DNA from: an uncultured Saprospiraceae bacterium
GTDB lineage: Bacteria; Bacteroidota; Bacteroidia; Chitinophagales; Saprospiraceae
DNA length: 64,000 nucleotides
Assembly: GCA_905480605.1 (NCBI GenBank)
Contig: CAJQRD010000016.1
Coordinates: 62,001-126,000 of the forward strand
Direction: 5' to 3'
The notes under the pieces are model-generated. The model searched no databases. It had not been told where the DNA came from and worked only from the letters and a program-made list of their open reading frames with translations. Below, piece after piece: positions 60,452 through 64,000 of the stretch. Position 1 is the stretch's first letter; every line of letters begins with the position of its first letter. Position numbers and translations under genes: made by a program.

Positions 60452-63283
60452 TTATAGTTTACCAAATTTCTTAACTACTATTTTCCCTCCTTCTGTGAAA
60501 CGAAGGAAATATAAACCTTTTGATAGGTGACCTACATATAATACATATAAATTAACATCTGTCAACGCATATTCTCTATTATACAAAACTTCACCAGATA
60601 CATTGATCAGCTCTACCCGATCCCAAGTTTTATCTGAATCCCAATATATATTATGGTTTGTTGGATTTGGATATAGCGTCATATTTGATTCTACAAGGTT
60701 ATAATTTGACACCGTAGTATCAATTACGATATTGTAAGAAATAAAATCAGAAATGCATTCTTCAAAAAATGGTTCTATATCCCAATTAAAAAATTGACTA
60801 AAATCTCCGAGTCCTGATAAGCTAAACTCTAAATCAATATATGCATTAACAGATATTGGAAAAGAAACCTGGCTTCTATCGGCAGAGCTTAGTCTCGGAC
60901 TGTTATGTCCGAAAGACACTTGATTTAATGACTTATCAGTTGTTATTTTATAGTCTCCTTGATCAAGAACTATATCCAAGAACAATTTATTTTGCCCTAA
61001 ATCTAAATCAACAACATGGCGAAAAATGGTGTCATTGTTTGAATTGATAATTAAAAACGTTCTTTCACCTACCTTATCAGTTTCTACCATCAGGGCCTTT
61101 AACCTACATTTACCATTCACTCGAAATCCTAAGCCCCCTACCAATTGGTTGCTAACATAACTTCTTGCAAAGGAATCAATATCTGGAAAACTATTGAAAG
61201 CAACTGCAGTTGGGTAGCTTATTGCTTTGAAATAAAAGAGAGTGTCACTTTCAATACCATGCAATTGTAAATCTCTTTGATCAGACAAAAATAATTGATC
61301 TGAATCATACCACTCAATTAAATCACCTTCAGAAATACTTAAGACAACATCAGAGACTTCGCTTATAGTATCTGCTCGTTGAGAAATACCTAAAGGATAA
61401 TAATCAACAAACAACGGCTCAGAACTTATAGTATCACAATTGTTTGATGTAGATGCGAGATATGTACCTGATTCACTAATTATTATTTCATTAGCGAAAT
61501 CAAAATCTGACCCATCTTTAGTCCAATTCCAATTCTGATGACCAAGGGTTGAACATATAAAATCATCATTTTCACAGAGGCTTAGATCACCATCAAAAGT
61601 CAAAACAGGCTTGATCAATGCTTCAAGAGTATCAATATAAAAAACACTTGAGATACTGGAACATGAAGAAATACCCTCAGCAGAATAATAACCTGGCTGA
61701 TTAATAATTATATCGGCGCCCAATAAACTATCATTGACTACTATCTCTTCAGTTGATAAACTTGAAAGTATTATTTCTTCATTTTTACAATCAATAAAGT
61801 CATTTGATGTTTCCATAATCAATACAGGTTCTATGCATTGACCTTCAAAAATAATGTAGTGTGTATTAACGCTCACACCATAATGTTTATCAATGTTCCC
61901 AGACGGCCAATAGCAGATCAAGGAATCAATAATTTCTGCGTCATTTAAACCGAAATGCAAATTCAACGAATTTGTAATACCATAAGAAACACCTGAGTTA
62001 AGCCATCGGACTTGCTTCATTGCTTTATGGTATATTTCAACTTTTGACCCAATACCATTTGCATTAGATTCAATCCCTTCCAAAGATAAGGTCACTGAGT
62101 TATTTGTTCCTCCAATATTTGCATGTAGTCGATCTGCCAAATCAGATCCAGCCTCTCCATAAACTCCAATCAAGTCCAACCATCCGTCTTCATTTAAATC
62201 ACCAGTAGCCATAGATGTCATATTACCAAATCCAAAAGCATTGGTAAAGGCTTCGAATTGTAGATTACCTTTATTTAACAGAATTTGTGATTTTGTACCT
62301 GCTATACAAATATCAATCAACCCATCATTGTTGTAATCAGCAAGAGTAACTTGTAAGTCCTCTGATATTATCATTCCGTTGGAAGAAAACACATCATGAG
62401 TTAGAAAACTATCTTGCCCATTATTTTCTAAAATCATCGAAGGTGCGCCATGATTAATAATAACCAAGTCTATATCACCATCATTATCAAGGTCGCCTGA
62501 ATCTGCACACCAAGTTTGCTCTCCATGAGCCAATCCAAATTCTTTAGCTTTCTCGATATATTCTCCATCTTCGTTTATAAACAATTGATTAATTCGTCTC
62601 AAATCCGTTACAGTTGTCGCTGTAACAAAACACTTAGATATAAAAAGATCCAAATCATTGTCTTGATCTGCATCGAACCAGATACTGTTGTAATTCCCCT
62701 TAGACTCCTCTTCCGTATTTAATTTAAAATCAATAATATCTTCATCAAGTATAAGTTGACCTTGTCCATCATTTACAAATGCTTGATTAAATCCAATATC
62801 ATTCGTAACCAGCACATCTAGTTTACCATCTAGATTGATATCATTTATACTTGAGCCTTGAGCATAATAAGAACCCGATGATTCTTGAATAATTCTATAA
62901 TTTTCAAAACCAGTGTCCATCTCTATTGACACGAAACCTTTTTTAAATCCTGATATGAAAATATCATTCGCACCTAGGGCATTGATGTTACCAACATTGA
63001 TCGTTGTCACATCAAAAGGCAATGCAAATCGGTATTGTTCTTTAATTAATCTTCCTTGGTTTAATTGAGCATGAACTATCAATTCCAATTCAGATATACG
63101 GATCAAGTCATCGCGATAGTCATTATTGACATCCGCGACAGCAACTGCAATCCCTGAAGAAAGGTTATTTTCAATAAGATGAGATTCATTTGTAAAAAAT
63201 ACTGGTGTTTGAGCGACAGATGCTAAACAAAACCCATTTGTGAGTAAAATCAATATTAAACTTAAACGATCTTTCAATTCCAT
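60452..63283 (-). CDS. Secreted FG-GAP/VCBS and ASPIC-UnbV protein with T9SS domain
   Basis: This 943-residue protein has a signal peptide (LSLILILLTNGFCLASVAQ); several FG-GAP/VCBS calcium-binding repeats in a propeller (DINLDGKLDVLV, DADQDNDLDLFI, DLDNDGDIDLVI, DYNNDGLIDICI, DLNEDGWLDLIG); an ASPIC/UnbV domain (SNANGIGSKVEIYHKAMKQV and LHFGLNDAEIIDSL); Ig/PKD-like domains; and a T9SS type A sorting domain (MTLYPNPTNHNIYWD). It is an exported, calcium-binding surface protein; ligands are unknown, but ASPIC/UnbV proteins often bind glycans or cell partners. It stands alone. Confidence 0.9.
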   Translation of the reverse strand: MELKDRLSLILILLTNGFCLASVAQTPVFFTNESHLIENNLSSGIAVAVADVNNDYRDDLIRISELELIVHAQLNQGRLIKEQYRFALPFDVTTINVGNINALGANDIFISGFKKGFVSIEMDTGFENYRIIQESSGSYYAQGSSINDINLDGKLDVLVTNDIGFNQAFVNDGQGQLILDEDIIDFKLNTEEESKGNYNSIWFDADQDNDLDLFISKCFVTATTVTDLRRINQLFINEDGEYIEKAKEFGLAHGEQTWCADSGDLDNDGDIDLVIINHGAPSMILENNGQDSFLTHDVFSSNGMIISEDLQVTLADYNNDGLIDICIAGTKSQILLNKGNLQFEAFTNAFGFGNMTSMATGDLNEDGWLDLIGVYGEAGSDLADRLHANIGGTNNSVTLSLEGIESNANGIGSKVEIYHKAMKQVRWLNSGVSYGITNSLNLHFGLNDAEIIDSLICYWPSGNIDKHYGVSVNTHYIIFEGQCIEPVLIMETSNDFIDCKNEEIILSSLSTEEIVVNDSLLGADIIINQPGYYSAEGISSCSSISSVFYIDTLEALIKPVLTFDGDLSLCENDDFICSTLGHQNWNWTKDGSDFDFANEIIISESGTYLASTSNNCDTISSEPLFVDYYPLGISQRADTISEVSDVVLSISEGDLIEWYDSDQLFLSDQRDLQLHGIESDTLFYFKAISYPTAVAFNSFPDIDSFARSYVSNQLVGGLGFRVNGKCRLKALMVETDKVGERTFLIINSNNDTIFRHVVDLDLGQNKLFLDIVLDQGDYKITTDKSLNQVSFGHNSPRLSSADRSQVSFPISVNAYIDLEFSLSGLGDFSQFFNWDIEPFFEECISDFISYNIVIDTTVSNYNLVESNMTLYPNPTNHNIYWDSDKTWDRVELINVSGEVLYNREYALTDVNLYVLYVGHLSKGLYFLRFTEGGKIVVKKFGKL

Positions 63284-63454
63284 AATTACTGATAACCAAT
63301 ATTTTATAAATGTAATAAATTTATAATATTATATGTATATTTTCTTAATAATTAGTATAACTATCTATCATTTTTTTCTGAAGGAACAGTATCTTGAATT
63401 GTCTTAACAACAAAATGAATGCTATCTTCGCGGACACAATTACAGGGTTTGGAT

Positions 63455-64000
63455 ATGGGCACTTTTAGACATTTTAAAAAATACAAACATCAACTGGTCT
63501 CAGCCTTGCAATTCTATTATGGTGCTAAAACCATGTACAACATTCATTCACCTTTTCTTTTTAAATTTATTCCAACACTCTTTGATTATTCAGCAGCGGC
63601 TCAAGAACACTTTAACAGCATCATTTCGTTGACAGATAAACTAATCATAGATAAGGAAGAATTTGTGCATACTGATTTTGGAGAAGGCTCTCGATCGATA
63701 AAAAGAAATTCAAAAAAAAGAGTCAAAAATATTTTAAAAACAAGCAGCAGCAATTCAAAAAAAGGAAAATTCCTATACAAAACCATTCAGTATTTTAAGC
63801 CAGCTGATACTTTGGAATTGGGTACTAATTTAGGTATTGGATCTGCTTATATGGCACTAGCGTTTAGAGACAATAAGATCATAAGTGTAGAAGGAGATAA
63901 ATTCCTTGGCGAAAAAAGCAGACAAAATTTTGAGAGCTTAAAAATTAAAAATGTTGAAGTTATAATTGAGCAATTTGACAACTTCCTATTTGATCAAAAT
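63455..64000 (+). CDS. Class I SAM-dependent methyltransferase (3' cut by window edge)
   Basis: The ATG at 63455 gives GTFRHFKKYKHQLVSALQFY, then NIHSPFLFKFIPTLF, which is a common N-terminus of a Bacteroidota methyltransferase family. The SAM-binding motif I reads TLELGTNLGIGSAYMALAF, and the next strand is ISVEGDKFL. The frame is open to the last base of the window, so about the last third is missing. Catechol-O-methyltransferase-like or macrocin-like substrates are possible; no function is known. Confidence 0.82.
   Translation, partial: MGTFRHFKKYKHQLVSALQFYYGAKTMYNIHSPFLFKFIPTLFDYSAAAQEHFNSIISLTDKLIIDKEEFVHTDFGEGSRSIKRNSKKRVKNILKTSSSNSKKGKFLYKTIQYFKPADTLELGTNLGIGSAYMALAFRDNKIISVEGDKFLGEKSRQNFESLKIKNVEVIIEQFDNFLFDQN

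Noticed and set aside
1-64000. CRISPR array, prophage or toxin-antitoxin system
   Set aside because: No regularly spaced direct repeats beyond two copies, no phage structural or integrase genes, and no recognisable toxin-antitoxin pair were seen.

Overview
The window looks like chromosomal DNA of an AT-rich member of the Bacteroidota, plausibly of the Saprospiria (inference from gene content only). Lineage markers seen here are four secreted proteins with a type IX secretion (T9SS) C-terminal sorting domain, an ECF sigma / FecR / STN-TonB receptor / DUF4249 surface-signalling locus, DUF3810, WlbA/B/E sugar genes, and several promoters with the Bacteroidota -7 box TAnnTTTG. No plasmid, phage or CRISPR signature was seen.

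Layout. 1-1.7 kb: end of a membrane VWA-type protein and a NUDIX-related (NrtR/AraR-like) regulator. 1.9-7.7 kb: a minus-strand maltose operon (beta-phosphoglucomutase, GH65 maltose phosphorylase, GH13 lipoprotein amylase, SLC45-type sugar transporter). 7.9-8.5 kb: a decayed outer-membrane-protein gene. 8.6-13.6 kb: secreted leucine-rich-repeat protein, rarA, and a dead IS256-like element with recognisable ends. 13.9-16.4 kb: phosphoesterase and a divergent Lrp/AsnC regulator - histidine decarboxylase pair. 16.7-25.1 kb: small membrane proteins, threonine/serine dehydratase, nucleoid-associated protein, HxlR/DinB divergent pair, pdhB, mpl, a tiny lipoprotein and mnmD. 25.4-29.8 kb: dicarboxylate/glutamate symporter and a secreted Asp-box propeller protein. 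30-37.6 kb: surface polysaccharide genes (GT2, VanZ-like, two large membrane proteins, then WlbE-WlbB-WlbA for the 2,3-diacetamido-uronate sugar). 37.7-38.6 kb: repeat-like DNA and a broken gene. 38.6-47 kb: housekeeping genes (DUF3810, thioredoxin, DUF58, PPK2, S4 protein, Hbd, PfkA, CutA, a thioredoxin-like protein, Gfo/Idh/MocA). 47.6-55.4 kb: tRNA-Ser, a Crp/Fnr regulator, the sigma/FecR/TonB/DUF4249 locus, a lipoprotein, tRNA-His. 55.5-64 kb: secreted PQQ-type sugar dehydrogenase with PA14, ArsM-type arsenite methyltransferase, a noncoding block, a secreted FG-GAP/ASPIC protein and a truncated methyltransferase.

The most intriguing unexplained part is the gene-free block at about 59.76-60.45 kb. 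On the minus strand it can encode a long rod-shaped RNA that ends in its own terminator (6S-like in shape), and it also holds two plus-strand terminators with no gene directly in front of them. Other points worth checking are the TonB receptor whose signal peptide is preceded by an in-frame stop, the pair of overlapping membrane ORFs that may be one split glycosyltransferase, and the histidine decarboxylase with a divergent Lrp-type regulator.
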